In this document: in pieces, positions 25,863 through 34,661 of the stretch
Position numbering within the stretch: position 1 is the stretch's first letter
How the letters are laid out: each line of letters begins with the position of its first letter
Source: Rubrivivax gelatinosus
GTDB lineage: Bacteria; Pseudomonadota; Gammaproteobacteria; Burkholderiales; Burkholderiaceae_C
Assembly (NCBI RefSeq): GCF_016583785.1
Contig: NZ_NRRU01000013.1
Span: 1 to 64,000, forward strand
Direction: 5' to 3'
Length of the DNA: 64,000 nt
The notes under the pieces: generated by a model
Told to the model about the DNA's origin: nothing
The model's database searches: none
Seen by the model: only the letters and a program-made list of their open reading frames with translations
Translations under genes and position numbers: made by a program

Positions 25863-28335
25863 GACCTGGCTGCGGCGGCCGCCTCCGCCGCCCCGCCCTG
25901 CTCCGCTGCAGCCGCGCCTGTGGAAGCAGGCGCTGGCCGAGCATCCGCTGGCGCGCGTCGTGCCGTTCTCGTCGCTGATAGGGCCGCACGACGTCATCAC
26001 GCGCGGCGGCGACTACCTGCGCATCTGGCGCCTGGAAGGCGTGCCCTTCGAGTGCGCCGAGGAAAGCGTGGTGACCGAGCGCCACGAGGCGATGTGCAGC
26101 CTGCTGCGCAACCTGACCGGCGGGCAGTGGGCGGTGTGGATGCACCGCCTGCACCGGCGGGTGCATGACGCCCTGGCAGACCCGGCGCAGCCGGGCTTCG
26201 CCCGCCTGCTGTCGCAGGCCTACCAGGCGAAGCTGGCCGAGCGGCCGCTGATGAGCAACGAGGTCTACCTGACGCTGGCCTACCGGCCGCAGGCCTCGAA
26301 AGTCGGGCGCGCGCTGCAGTCGACCCGGCGCTCGCGCGAGCAGATCGCGGGCGCGCAGGCCGAGGCGCTGCGCGTCATCGAGGAGAAGGCCGCGCTGGTG
26401 GAACGCACGCTGCGGGGCTTCGGCCCGCGCTGCCTGGGCGAGCGCGTGCAGCACGGCCGGTGCTACAGCGAGGTCGCCGAGTTCCTCGGCCTGCTCGTCA
26501 ATGGCCACTGGCGGCCCGTGCCACGGGCGGCCGGCCCGCTGTTCCGCACGCTGCCGGTCACGCGGCTCACCTTCGGTGGCGACAAGCTCGAACTGCGGCA
26601 CGGCGGCGACGTGCGCTACGCGGCGCTCGTCGACATCAAGGAGTACGCCGACGACGTGCAGCCCGGCATCCTGGACACGCTGCTCTACGAGGACAGCGAG
26701 TTCATCGAGACGCAGAGCTTCTCGATCCTGCCGCGGCGCGAAGCGCTGCGTGCGCTCGACCTGCAGCGCAGCCAGCTCGTCGCCAGCGACGACGTCGTCG
26801 AGAGCCAGATCGCCGACATGGACGTCGCCATCAACGACCTCGGCGACGGCCAGTTCTGCATGGGCGAGTACCACTACAGCCTCGTCGTCTTCGGCTCCGA
26901 CGTGGCCGACGCCGGCCGCCGCGCCGCGCGTGCCGTCGGCGCGGTGGGCGAGGCGTCCAGCCTGCAGATGGCGCCGATCGACCTCGTGGCCGACGCCGCC
27001 TGGTTCGCCCAGATGCCGGGCAACTGGCAGTGGCGCCCGCGCGAAGCCAAGCTGTCGTCGCGCGCCTTCGCGGCACTGGCCAGCGCGCACAACTTCCCGC
27101 GCGGCAAGCGCGACGGCAACCCCTGGGGTGAGGCGCTGGCGCTGATGCGCACGCCCTCGGGCCAGCCCTTCTACCTGAACCTGCACAGCAGCCCAGAAGG
27201 CGAGGACTCGCTGGACCGCAAGCTGCCCGGCAACACGCTGCTGATCGGCTCCACGGGCGTCGGCAAGACCACACTTGAGATGTTCCTGCTGGCGCTGACG
27301 CGCAAGTGGGAGCCGGCCCCCCGGCTGGTGCTGTTCGACCTGGACCGCGGCTGCGAGATCGCGATGCGTGCGCTCGGCGGGCGCTACTTCAAGCTCGAAG
27401 CCGGCACACCGACCGGCTGCAACCCGCTGCAGCAGGAGCCGACGCCGGCGCGACTGCAGTTCTGGCAGCAGCTCGTGCGCACCTGCCTGGAGACACCGGC
27501 CCTGCCGTTGCTACCGGCCGACGAACGCGCCATCGCCGACGCGGTGCAGGCCGTGGCGCTGATGCCGCGCCCGCTGCGCCGCTTCTCCACGCTGCGCCAG
27601 AACCTGCCGAAGGCCGGCGCCAACAGCCTGCACGATCGGCTGGCGCGCTGGTGCCAGGGCGGTGCGTTCGGCTGGGTGTTCGACGAGGCCGACGACCACC
27701 TCGGCGACCTGCAGGACACCGCGATCGTGGGCTTCGACACGACCGAGTTCCTGGACCTGCCCGAGGTGCGCACGCCGGTCATGCTGTACCTGCTCGACGT
27801 GATGGAAGGTCTGGTCGACGGGCGGCGCCTGATCTACGTGATCTCGGAGTTCTGGAAGGCGCTCGACCACCCGATCTTCAGCGACTTCGCCAAGCAGAAG
27901 CAGAAGACGATTCGCAAGCAGAACGGCCTGGGCATCTTCGACACGCAGAGCCCGTCCGACGTGCTGCGCCACCCGATCGGCCGGACGATGGTCGAGCAGA
28001 GCGTGACGAAGATCTTTCTCGCCAACCCCGAGGCGGTGCGCGAGGAATACGTCGACGGCTTCGGCCTCAGCGAGGCGGAGTTCGAAATCGTGCGCAGCCT
28101 GGGCGCGCGCGGCGGCCGGCGCTTCCTGGTCAAGCAGGGCCACAACAGCACGCTGTGCGAGCTGGACCTGTCCGGGCTGGACGACTTCGTCACCGTGCTC
28201 TCGGCCACCACCGACAACGTCGCGCTGCTCGACGAGCTGCGGGCGCAGCTTGGTGACGATCCGTTTCGCTGGCTCCCCGAACTTCAGCGCCGGGTCCACG
28301 ATCGACGCCTTCAGGCATCGAGGAGCCGGTCATGA
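25846..28335 (+). CDS. virB4: VirB4-type secretion ATPase
   Basis: The 829-aa cytoplasmic ATPase that drives pilus assembly and substrate transfer. It has the N-terminal CagE/VirB4 domain, Walker A GSTGVGKTT (about 468-476) and the conserved late region QKQKTIRKQNGLGIFDTQSP. The Walker B region reads LIYVISEFWKAL, with Ser667 where most VirB4 proteins have Asp next to the catalytic Glu. GGGGAGG upstream supports ATG 25846. It overlaps virB3 and the following lipoprotein gene (ATGA). Confidence 0.95.
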   Translation: MRGTPETWLRRPPPPPRPAPLQPRLWKQALAEHPLARVVPFSSLIGPHDVITRGGDYLRIWRLEGVPFECAEESVVTERHEAMCSLLRNLTGGQWAVWMHRLHRRVHDALADPAQPGFARLLSQAYQAKLAERPLMSNEVYLTLAYRPQASKVGRALQSTRRSREQIAGAQAEALRVIEEKAALVERTLRGFGPRCLGERVQHGRCYSEVAEFLGLLVNGHWRPVPRAAGPLFRTLPVTRLTFGGDKLELRHGGDVRYAALVDIKEYADDVQPGILDTLLYEDSEFIETQSFSILPRREALRALDLQRSQLVASDDVVESQIADMDVAINDLGDGQFCMGEYHYSLVVFGSDVADAGRRAARAVGAVGEASSLQMAPIDLVADAAWFAQMPGNWQWRPREAKLSSRAFAALASAHNFPRGKRDGNPWGEALALMRTPSGQPFYLNLHSSPEGEDSLDRKLPGNTLLIGSTGVGKTTLEMFLLALTRKWEPAPRLVLFDLDRGCEIAMRALGGRYFKLEAGTPTGCNPLQQEPTPARLQFWQQLVRTCLETPALPLLPADERAIADAVQAVALMPRPLRRFSTLRQNLPKAGANSLHDRLARWCQGGAFGWVFDEADDHLGDLQDTAIVGFDTTEFLDLPEVRTPVMLYLLDVMEGLVDGRRLIYVISEFWKALDHPIFSDFAKQKQKTIRKQNGLGIFDTQSPSDVLRHPIGRTMVEQSVTKIFLANPEAVREEYVDGFGLSEAEFEIVRSLGARGGRRFLVKQGHNSTLCELDLSGLDDFVTVLSATTDNVALLDELRAQLGDDPFRWLPELQRRVHDRRLQASRSRS

Positions 28336-28736
28336 AGCGTCTCGCACTGTTCGTTCTTCTCGCCGGCTGCTCGGCAGCCGCTCCGGCCCTGGCCCAGTAC
28401 GTCAAGGGCAACGAGGCGGTCCGCTCCGGCCGCGCCGAAACCCCACCGCTGCTGAAGTCGATGAGCCGCATGCCGGCCTGCGCGGCCGACGCAGGCTGCC
28501 ATGCCGGGCCCTGGCACATGGTGGAGACCGCCGACGGTCTGCGCGAATGCACCGAGCCGACGGCGCGGCCGGGCACTTGCCGGCCGTCCAGCTACGGCAG
28601 CCGCAAGCTGGCGCGGCTGTGGGTCGTCAAGCGCGGCACCACCTGGCAGTGGTGCCAGTACCCCGACATGGGCAGCCGCTGCGTCGACATGCACGCCCGG
28701 CCCCCGGCCAACCTGCTGGTGGCCGTCGTCCAGTGA
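28332..28736 (+). CDS. Exported cysteine-rich lipoprotein-like T4SS component
   Basis: A 134-aa exported protein with a signal sequence and candidate lipobox LLAGC (Cys13), although a conventional cleavage after ALA (residue 21) is also possible. The mature part has about six more cysteines (PACAADAGCHAG, RECTEP, GTCRPS, WCQYPD, SRCVDM) suggesting disulfides in the periplasm. It starts inside the virB4 stop (ATGA) and precedes virB6. No separate virB7 is visible, so it could fill that role, but it is much longer than usual VirB7. Confidence 0.7.
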   Translation: MKRLALFVLLAGCSAAAPALAQYVKGNEAVRSGRAETPPLLKSMSRMPACAADAGCHAGPWHMVETADGLRECTEPTARPGTCRPSSYGSRKLARLWVVKRGTTWQWCQYPDMGSRCVDMHARPPANLLVAVVQ

Positions 28737-28760
28737 CGGCGGCAGCGCGGAGGACGAACG

Positions 28761-29819
28761 ATGTTCACCTGGCTCGGATCCCAGCTCGACACGCTGCTCG
28801 GCGGCTACGTGCTCGGCGTGGTCTCGGCGCTGGCCAGCGCGCTCGCGCCGCTGGCACTGACCGTGTTCACGCTCTGGGTGCTGCTGTTCGGCTGGGCGGT
28901 GCTGCGCAACGAGGTGCCCGAGACGCTGCCCACCTTCCTGTGGAAGGTCGTGCGCATCGGCTTCGTCTTCGCGTTCGCGCTGCAGGCGGGCTTCTACGTC
29001 GGCAACGTCGCCGACACGGCCAACGGCCTGGCGATGGGCGTCGCGTCGACCTTCGTGCCGGCCGGTGCGGACCCGGCCGTCGTCAGCTCGCCCTACGCGC
29101 TGCTGGACCAGTTCAACGACCGGGCCAGCGAGCAGGTGTCGGACATCATGAAGGAGGCCAGCATCTTCCGGCTGGACCTGCTGTTCGCGGCCGGCGTGTT
29201 CTCGCTCGGGTCGGTGGTCTTCCTCTGCATCACGCTGTTCGTGGTGTCGCTGTCCAAGGTCTTCCTCACCTTCGTCATAGCGGTGGGCCCGCTGTTCATC
29301 CTGTGCCTGGCGTGGCGGCCGACGCAGCGCTTCTTCGACAGCTGGCTGTCGATGCTGCTGAACGCCGTCGTGCTGACCTGGTTCGCGTTCTTCGCGCTAG
29401 GCATCAGCACCTTCGCGGGCAACCAGATCTACCAGGCCATCAACTCCGGCGGCGGCTTCCTGGGCGAGGCGTTCAACGTGCTGTCGGAAGCCACGCGCTA
29501 CTGCATCGTGATGATCCTGATGGGCATCGTCTGCTTCCAGGCGCCGGGGCTCGCCGCGGCGCTCACCGGCGGTGCCGCGGTGCAGCAGGGCGTGCACATG
29601 CTGCAGAACGTGCTCATGGTCGCCGGCCTGCGCTCGGTGGCCGCCTCCCGCGGCGGTGCACCGGCCGCGCTCGCCAACACCGTGCGCGCCGGCGGCGGTC
29701 TGGCCTACACGGCCGGCCGCGCCGCAAGCTCGGCCGCGCGCGCACTGCGCGCACCCGCCGGACAGGCTGTGCCACGGCTGCCGGCCTATCGCCTCGCCGC
29801 CCAGCGCGGCGCTGCCTGA
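28761..29819 (+). CDS. virB6: VirB6/TrbL-type polytopic membrane protein
   Basis: A 352-aa inner-membrane channel component with about six to seven helices, including LASALAPLALTVFTLWVLLFGWAVL and the segment VGPLFILCLAWRPTQRFFDSWLSMLLN that marks VirB6/TrbL proteins. The C-terminal 80 residues are Ala/Arg-rich and hydrophilic. It precedes virB5, the reverse of the virB5-virB6 order of Ti plasmids. Confidence 0.92.
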   Translation: MFTWLGSQLDTLLGGYVLGVVSALASALAPLALTVFTLWVLLFGWAVLRNEVPETLPTFLWKVVRIGFVFAFALQAGFYVGNVADTANGLAMGVASTFVPAGADPAVVSSPYALLDQFNDRASEQVSDIMKEASIFRLDLLFAAGVFSLGSVVFLCITLFVVSLSKVFLTFVIAVGPLFILCLAWRPTQRFFDSWLSMLLNAVVLTWFAFFALGISTFAGNQIYQAINSGGGFLGEAFNVLSEATRYCIVMILMGIVCFQAPGLAAALTGGAAVQQGVHMLQNVLMVAGLRSVAASRGGAPAALANTVRAGGGLAYTAGRAASSAARALRAPAGQAVPRLPAYRLAAQRGAA

Positions 29820-29841
29820 CCCGTCCTTGAAGGAGTCCCGC

Positions 29842-30537
29842 ATGAACCCGTTCAAGCGCCTCGTCCTCGTCCTGACGGTCGCCGCGGCACCGCTGGCCAG
29901 CCACGCACAGGGCATCCCGGTCTTCGACCGCGCCAACCTCGCGCAGTCGATCGAACAGGTCCTGCATGCCGTGACGCAGATCGAGAACCAGCTTCAGCAG
30001 ATCACCGAACTGCAGCACCAGTTGGGCAGCATGAACGGCTACCGGGGCCTGGGCACGATCGCCAGCGACCCGACGCTGAACGACTACGTGCCGCCCGACG
30101 CCCCCGCCCTGCTGGGAGCGGTGCAGAGCCGCGGCTACGCCGGCCTGACCGGCACCGCGAAGGCGTTGCGTGACGCCGGCCTAGTCTACAACTGCCAGGA
30201 CCTGGACGGCGACGCCCGCATCCGCTGCCAGGCCGACCTCGCGCGGCCGTACCAGCACAAGGGGCTGCTGCAGGACGCGATGGGCGCCGCCAACGGCCGC
30301 ATCGCGCAGATCCGCACGCTGATGTCCCAGGTGGACGCGACCACCGACCAGAAGGGCGCGCTGGAGATCCAGTCGCGCATCGGCGCCGAAAACGCCCAGC
30401 TCGCGCACGAGCTGACGCGCATCCAGATGCTGCAGGCCATGGCCGACAGCGAGGAACGCATCCAGCGCTCGCGTGACCGCGAACGCCAGTACGAGACGCT
30501 CGGCCGCACGGGCCGGGTCTCCGCCTACCTGCCCTAG
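29842..30537 (+). CDS. virB5: VirB5-type minor pilin
   Basis: A 231-aa secreted pilus-tip or adhesin component. Signal peptide to about residue 23 (SHA-QGIPVFD), then the typical long helical region QVLHAVTQIENQLQQITELQHQLGSMNG and the C-terminal repeat of Gln/Glu-rich helices ending YETLGRTGRVSAYLP. AAGGAG precedes ATG 29842. Confidence 0.9.
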   Translation: MNPFKRLVLVLTVAAAPLASHAQGIPVFDRANLAQSIEQVLHAVTQIENQLQQITELQHQLGSMNGYRGLGTIASDPTLNDYVPPDAPALLGAVQSRGYAGLTGTAKALRDAGLVYNCQDLDGDARIRCQADLARPYQHKGLLQDAMGAANGRIAQIRTLMSQVDATTDQKGALEIQSRIGAENAQLAHELTRIQMLQAMADSEERIQRSRDRERQYETLGRTGRVSAYLP

Positions 30538-30557
30538 CAGCCCCCAGGAGACGCCCC

Positions 30558-31325
30558 ATGAAAGCAGTGCCCGGCCTGGGCAAGGCCGCTGCATGGCCGG
30601 ATGACGCCGGCACGGCCGTTCCCGAGGCGGCGGACGATGCCCCCTACCGCGTCAACCGCGACTGGGAAGTCGACCGCACGCTGATGCTCGAGCGTTCGGA
30701 GCGCCGAGCCTGGCGCGTGGCCTGGACGGCCGCGGCGTTCGGCGTCATCGGCATCGCGGCGGTGTTCGTGCAGGGCCCGCTGCGCCGAATCGTCGAGATC
30801 CCGATCGTGGTCGACCGTCTCACCGGCGAGACGACGATCCAGCAGCGCCTGGACGTGGAGACCATTCCCCGACTCGAAACGCTGGACAAGCACAACCTCG
30901 CAACCTTCGTGCGGGCGCGCGAGGGCTATAGCTGGATGTGGCTGCAGCGCGACTTCGACCAAGTCGCACGCATGGCCGTGCCGACCGTGTTCGCCGACTA
31001 CACGCGGCTGTTCGAGGGTGACGGCGCGCTGCAGAAGAAGATCGGCGCCACCGAGGAGTGGCGCATCCAGATCGTCGGCGTGCGCCTGTCGCCCACTGGC
31101 CGCAGCGGCAACCGCGGCGAAGGCACGGTGACCTACGAGAAGGTCGTCCGGCTCACCGAACGCGCCCTGCCCGACGTGACGACGCGCCACGTCGCCAGCA
31201 TCGTCTACGAGTACCAGCCGCAGGTGCTGGCCCGCGAACGTGACCGGCTGGAGAACCCGTTCGGCTTCGTCGTCACCGCCTACCGCTCCGATCCGGAGAT
31301 CGCCACGGCCGGAGGCAAGCCGTGA
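30558..31325 (+). CDS. virB8: VirB8-type assembly factor
   Basis: A 255-aa bitopic inner-membrane protein that nucleates the secretion complex. A cytoplasmic N-terminus of about 55 residues is followed by one membrane helix (AWTAAAFGVIGIAAVFVQGP) and the periplasmic NTF2-like domain with AREGYSWMWLQRDFDQV and PFGFVVTAYRSDPE. The stop overlaps the GTG start of virB9. Confidence 0.93.
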   Translation: MKAVPGLGKAAAWPDDAGTAVPEAADDAPYRVNRDWEVDRTLMLERSERRAWRVAWTAAAFGVIGIAAVFVQGPLRRIVEIPIVVDRLTGETTIQQRLDVETIPRLETLDKHNLATFVRAREGYSWMWLQRDFDQVARMAVPTVFADYTRLFEGDGALQKKIGATEEWRIQIVGVRLSPTGRSGNRGEGTVTYEKVVRLTERALPDVTTRHVASIVYEYQPQVLARERDRLENPFGFVVTAYRSDPEIATAGGKP

Positions 31326-32221
31326 GCCGCCGGTGCATCCCCTGGCTCGTGTGCTCCCTGCTGGCTACCGGCTTCGCGGCCCCGGCCACCGCGGCCGATG
31401 CGCGCCTGCGCACGGTGGTCTACGACACGAACGCCGTGGTCACGGTCTCAGTGCGCCGCGGCGTCGTCACGCACGTGCTCCTGGGCGAAGACGAGGTGAT
31501 CCGGCAGCTCGCCGCTGGCCAGGGCGGCGACTGCACCAAGCCCGAGGCCCTCTGGTGCATCACGGCGCAGGCCGGCGACCGCAGCATCTTCGTGAAGCCT
31601 AAGGCGGGTGCCGCCGTGCCGAACAACGTCGCCGTCGTGAGCGACCGCCGCACGCACGCGTTCCGCTTCGTCGTCCTGGCCGATCAGGACCGGCGGGAAC
31701 CCGTCTACCGGCTCCTGGTGACGCCGCCGGCGCCGATCGGCCCGTCGCGCGGGGCCAGCGCCAACCTGCAAGCGGCGCCGCTGCCGCTTCCCGATCCGCC
31801 CTCCGATGCCGAGCGTCTGCAGGAGCGCCTGTCGGCGGCACCCGAGGTGGTCAACGCCTCGTACTCGATCGCAGAAGGCAAGGGCTCGTCGGACATCGTG
31901 CCCACGCTGGTCTTCGACGACGGGCGGTTCACCTACTTCCGCTTCCCGGGCAACCGCGAAGTGCCGGCGGTCTTCCATGTGCTCGGCGACGGCAGTGAGA
32001 CGCTGGTCAACAGCCGCATGGAGGGCGAACTGCTGGTCGTCGACCGCGTCAGCCGGCTGCTGAAGCTGAGGGCGGGCAGTGCCGTCGTCGGCGTCTGGAA
32101 CGACGCCTTCGACCTGGATGGTCGTCCGCCCGTCGACGGCATCACGGTACCAGGCGTGGCGCGGGTCCTGAAGTCGCCCGGCGAACCGACTCGCGAGCCC
32201 GGGACAGGAGAGCGGCCATGA
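31322..32221 (+). CDS. virB9: VirB9-type outer-complex protein
   Basis: A 299-aa periplasmic/outer-membrane core-complex component with a signal peptide (ending near ATA-ADARLR), the N-terminal VVYDTNAVVTVSVRRGVVTHV block and the C-terminal beta domain marked by PTLVFDDGRFTYFRFPGN and VDRVSRLLKLR. GTG start at 31322 in overlap with virB8; the stop overlaps the ATG of virB10. Confidence 0.93.
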   Translation: MSRRCIPWLVCSLLATGFAAPATAADARLRTVVYDTNAVVTVSVRRGVVTHVLLGEDEVIRQLAAGQGGDCTKPEALWCITAQAGDRSIFVKPKAGAAVPNNVAVVSDRRTHAFRFVVLADQDRREPVYRLLVTPPAPIGPSRGASANLQAAPLPLPDPPSDAERLQERLSAAPEVVNASYSIAEGKGSSDIVPTLVFDDGRFTYFRFPGNREVPAVFHVLGDGSETLVNSRMEGELLVVDRVSRLLKLRAGSAVVGVWNDAFDLDGRPPVDGITVPGVARVLKSPGEPTREPGTGERP

Positions 32222-33579
32222 CGAACGACGCGACGCACACGCCGCCGACATCCGACCCGGCCGAGCCGGAGGATGGCCGCGTGCAGCCGCTGCCGGGTGA
32301 GCCCGGCATCCCGAACGTCGCCACGGCACGAGGCCCGGCGATGTCCAGGAAGGGGCTGCTCGCGGTCGCCCTGCTGGTCGTCTCGCTGGTGACAGTGTTC
32401 GGCGTCTCGATCGCGCGCTTCGGCGCGGGCGGAGCGACGTCGGGTGAGCCGAAGCAGGCACCGGCCGCGAACCGGCCATCGGCCGCCACGGCGGAGCCGA
32501 AGCGTCTGGACCTGGCGGCACGACCAGCGTCGCCCAGCTCCCAGGCCGGCCATCTGGTGCCGGCGATCGACCCGGCAGCCGATCTGCCGGCGGAGCCCAT
32601 CGGCGTACGCCGAACGGGGGACACCCGTCCGGTGGATGGTGCGCCTCGGGCGACAGCGCCCGAGGACGCCCCCGTCCTGCTGGTGACGAGCCGCCCCTCC
32701 GAAGGCCCCCGAACGGCGGCACCCACTTCGGAGGGACACCCCGAGGAGGGCCCGCTCGACGAGACGCGCCGCAACCTGGACGCCTACCAGCGCCAGCTCC
32801 GCGAGCTGATGCGCTCGCTCGACCCGTCGGCGCCCTCCTCGGCAGTCACCCCGATGGGGCGCCTGCTCGGGAGTGCCTCCGGTCGGGTGCCCCCGAACGC
32901 AGGCACCTCGAAGGGTTCCCTCTTCGGAGGCCAGCTCGAAGGCTCGACCACACCGCGGGTGGCCGCCGGAACCCTTGGAGACCGAAGCCTGACCCTGCCC
33001 AAGGGCACCGCCTTCACCTGCGCGCTCAAGACACGCGTCATCAGCGCGACCTCGGGCATGGTGGGCTGCCAGGTGCAACGCAACGTCTACGGCGACGACG
33101 GCCGCGTGCTGCTGATCGAGCGCGGCTCGCATCTGGACGGCGAGTACCGAATCAATGCCGTGCGGCCCGGCATGGTGCGCATCCCCGTGCTGTGGACCCG
33201 CATCCGCACGCCGCACGGCGTCACCGTGGATGTCGAGTCGCCCGGTACCGGGCAGCTCGGCGAGTCCGGCATCGAAGGTCATGTCGACAACCGCTGGGGC
33301 GAGCGCATCGGCGCCGCGATGCTGCTGTCGCTGATCGACGACTCGGTGCAGCTCGTCGTCCAGAACCAGACCAGCCAGCGCGACGCCGACACGATCGTGC
33401 TGCCGTCGACCACCGGCAACACCAGCAAGCTGGCCGAGAAGGTGCTGGACAGCACCATCAACATCCCGCCGCTGATCTACCAGAACCAGGGCGGCATCGT
33501 CGGCATCTACGTCGCACGCGACGTCGACTTCTCGTCGGTCTACGAGCTGCGGCCCGGCGGGCCGCTGGAGCCGCGGTGA
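32218..33579 (+). CDS. virB10: VirB10/TraB-type core-complex protein
   Basis: A 453-aa protein spanning the envelope. Cytoplasmic N-terminus of about 40 residues, membrane helix (GLLAVALLVVSLVTVFGVSI), a long Pro/Ala-rich linker (about 65-250) and the conserved C-terminal domain starting LPKGTAFTCALKTRVISA, then FGDDGR-like LLIERGSHLDGEYR and VDNRWGERIGAAMLLSLID. The linker includes repeated SEG/EEG-type sequence and is probably disordered. Overlaps both neighbours. Confidence 0.93.
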   Translation: MTNDATHTPPTSDPAEPEDGRVQPLPGEPGIPNVATARGPAMSRKGLLAVALLVVSLVTVFGVSIARFGAGGATSGEPKQAPAANRPSAATAEPKRLDLAARPASPSSQAGHLVPAIDPAADLPAEPIGVRRTGDTRPVDGAPRATAPEDAPVLLVTSRPSEGPRTAAPTSEGHPEEGPLDETRRNLDAYQRQLRELMRSLDPSAPSSAVTPMGRLLGSASGRVPPNAGTSKGSLFGGQLEGSTTPRVAAGTLGDRSLTLPKGTAFTCALKTRVISATSGMVGCQVQRNVYGDDGRVLLIERGSHLDGEYRINAVRPGMVRIPVLWTRIRTPHGVTVDVESPGTGQLGESGIEGHVDNRWGERIGAAMLLSLIDDSVQLVVQNQTSQRDADTIVLPSTTGNTSKLAEKVLDSTINIPPLIYQNQGGIVGIYVARDVDFSSVYELRPGGPLEPR

Positions 33580-34661
33580 TGCACGCCGACATCGAAGCCG
33601 GCCGGCGCGACGGAGCCGCCTGGAACGGCGACGCCACCTCGGTCACCGAGTTCCTGCGGCCGCTGCAACAGCACCTGGACGCGCCCGGAGTGCTGGAGGT
33701 CTGCATCAACCGGCCGGGCGAACTGCTGGTCGAGACCGGCGACGGCTGGCGCACCCTGCCGGCGCCTGAGATGACGCTGGAGCGCTGCCTGTCGCTGGCC
33801 ACCGCGGTGGCCACCTGGACCGACCAGCAGGTCAACCAGGAACGCCCGCTGCTGTCGGCCACGCTGCCTGGGGGCCAGCGCGCGCAGTTCGTCATCCCGC
33901 CGGCAGTGACGCGCGGGACGGTCTCCATCACGATCCGCCGCCCGGCCGACGTCATCCGGACGCTGGACGACTTCGACCGCGAAGGCCTGTTCGCCAGGGT
34001 AACGGCCGCCGCGCGTTCCCCCACCGTCCTGGATTTCGAGCAACAGCTGCTGGAACTGCAGACACAAGGCCACTGGGCGAAGTTCTTGCGGCTGGCGGTG
34101 AAGCAACACCAGACCATCGTGGTCAGCGGCCGAACCGGCTCCGGCAAGACGAGCCTGATGAAAGGCCTGTGCGATGAGGTGCCGCGCCACGAACGACTGG
34201 TGACCATCGAGGACACGGCCGAACTGGATCTGGCAGGCCACACGAACGCCGTCCACCTCTTCTACAGCAAGGACGCCCAGGGCACCGCCCGCGTGACCGC
34301 GAAGTCGCTGCTGGAGGCCTGCCTGCGCATGCGGCCCGACCGCATCTTCCTTGCCGAGCTGCGTGGCGAGGAGTGCTTCTCCTTCGTGCGGTTGGCGGCG
34401 TCGGGGCACCCGGGCAGCATCACCACCGCCCATGCCGGCAGCTGCGCACTCGCGTTGGAGCAGATGGCCCTGATGATCCGCGAGAGCGGCGCCGGCGGCG
34501 GGCTGCGCATCGACGAGATCAAGCAGTTGCTCGCGATGGTCGTCGACGTGATCGTGCAGATCGAGCACGACGAGCGCGGCCGGCATGTCTCCGAAGTGCG
34601 GTACCAGCCGCGGGCCTTGCGACTGGCCCGCGGCACGGCTGGCTTGGGAGGCGGTCAATGA
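33579..34661 (+). CDS. virB11: VirB11-type secretion ATPase
   Basis: A 360-aa hexameric traffic ATPase. The N-terminal domain is followed by Walker A GRTGSGKTS (about 184-192), the Asp box VTIEDTAELDL, Walker B region RPDRIFLAELRGEE and the His box GHPGSITTAHAGS. Starts in the overlap with the virB10 stop (TGATG) and its stop overlaps virD4 (ATGA), so the operon is tightly coupled. Confidence 0.95.
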   Translation: MHADIEAGRRDGAAWNGDATSVTEFLRPLQQHLDAPGVLEVCINRPGELLVETGDGWRTLPAPEMTLERCLSLATAVATWTDQQVNQERPLLSATLPGGQRAQFVIPPAVTRGTVSITIRRPADVIRTLDDFDREGLFARVTAAARSPTVLDFEQQLLELQTQGHWAKFLRLAVKQHQTIVVSGRTGSGKTSLMKGLCDEVPRHERLVTIEDTAELDLAGHTNAVHLFYSKDAQGTARVTAKSLLEACLRMRPDRIFLAELRGEECFSFVRLAASGHPGSITTAHAGSCALALEQMALMIRESGAGGGLRIDEIKQLLAMVVDVIVQIEHDERGRHVSEVRYQPRALRLARGTAGLGGGQ

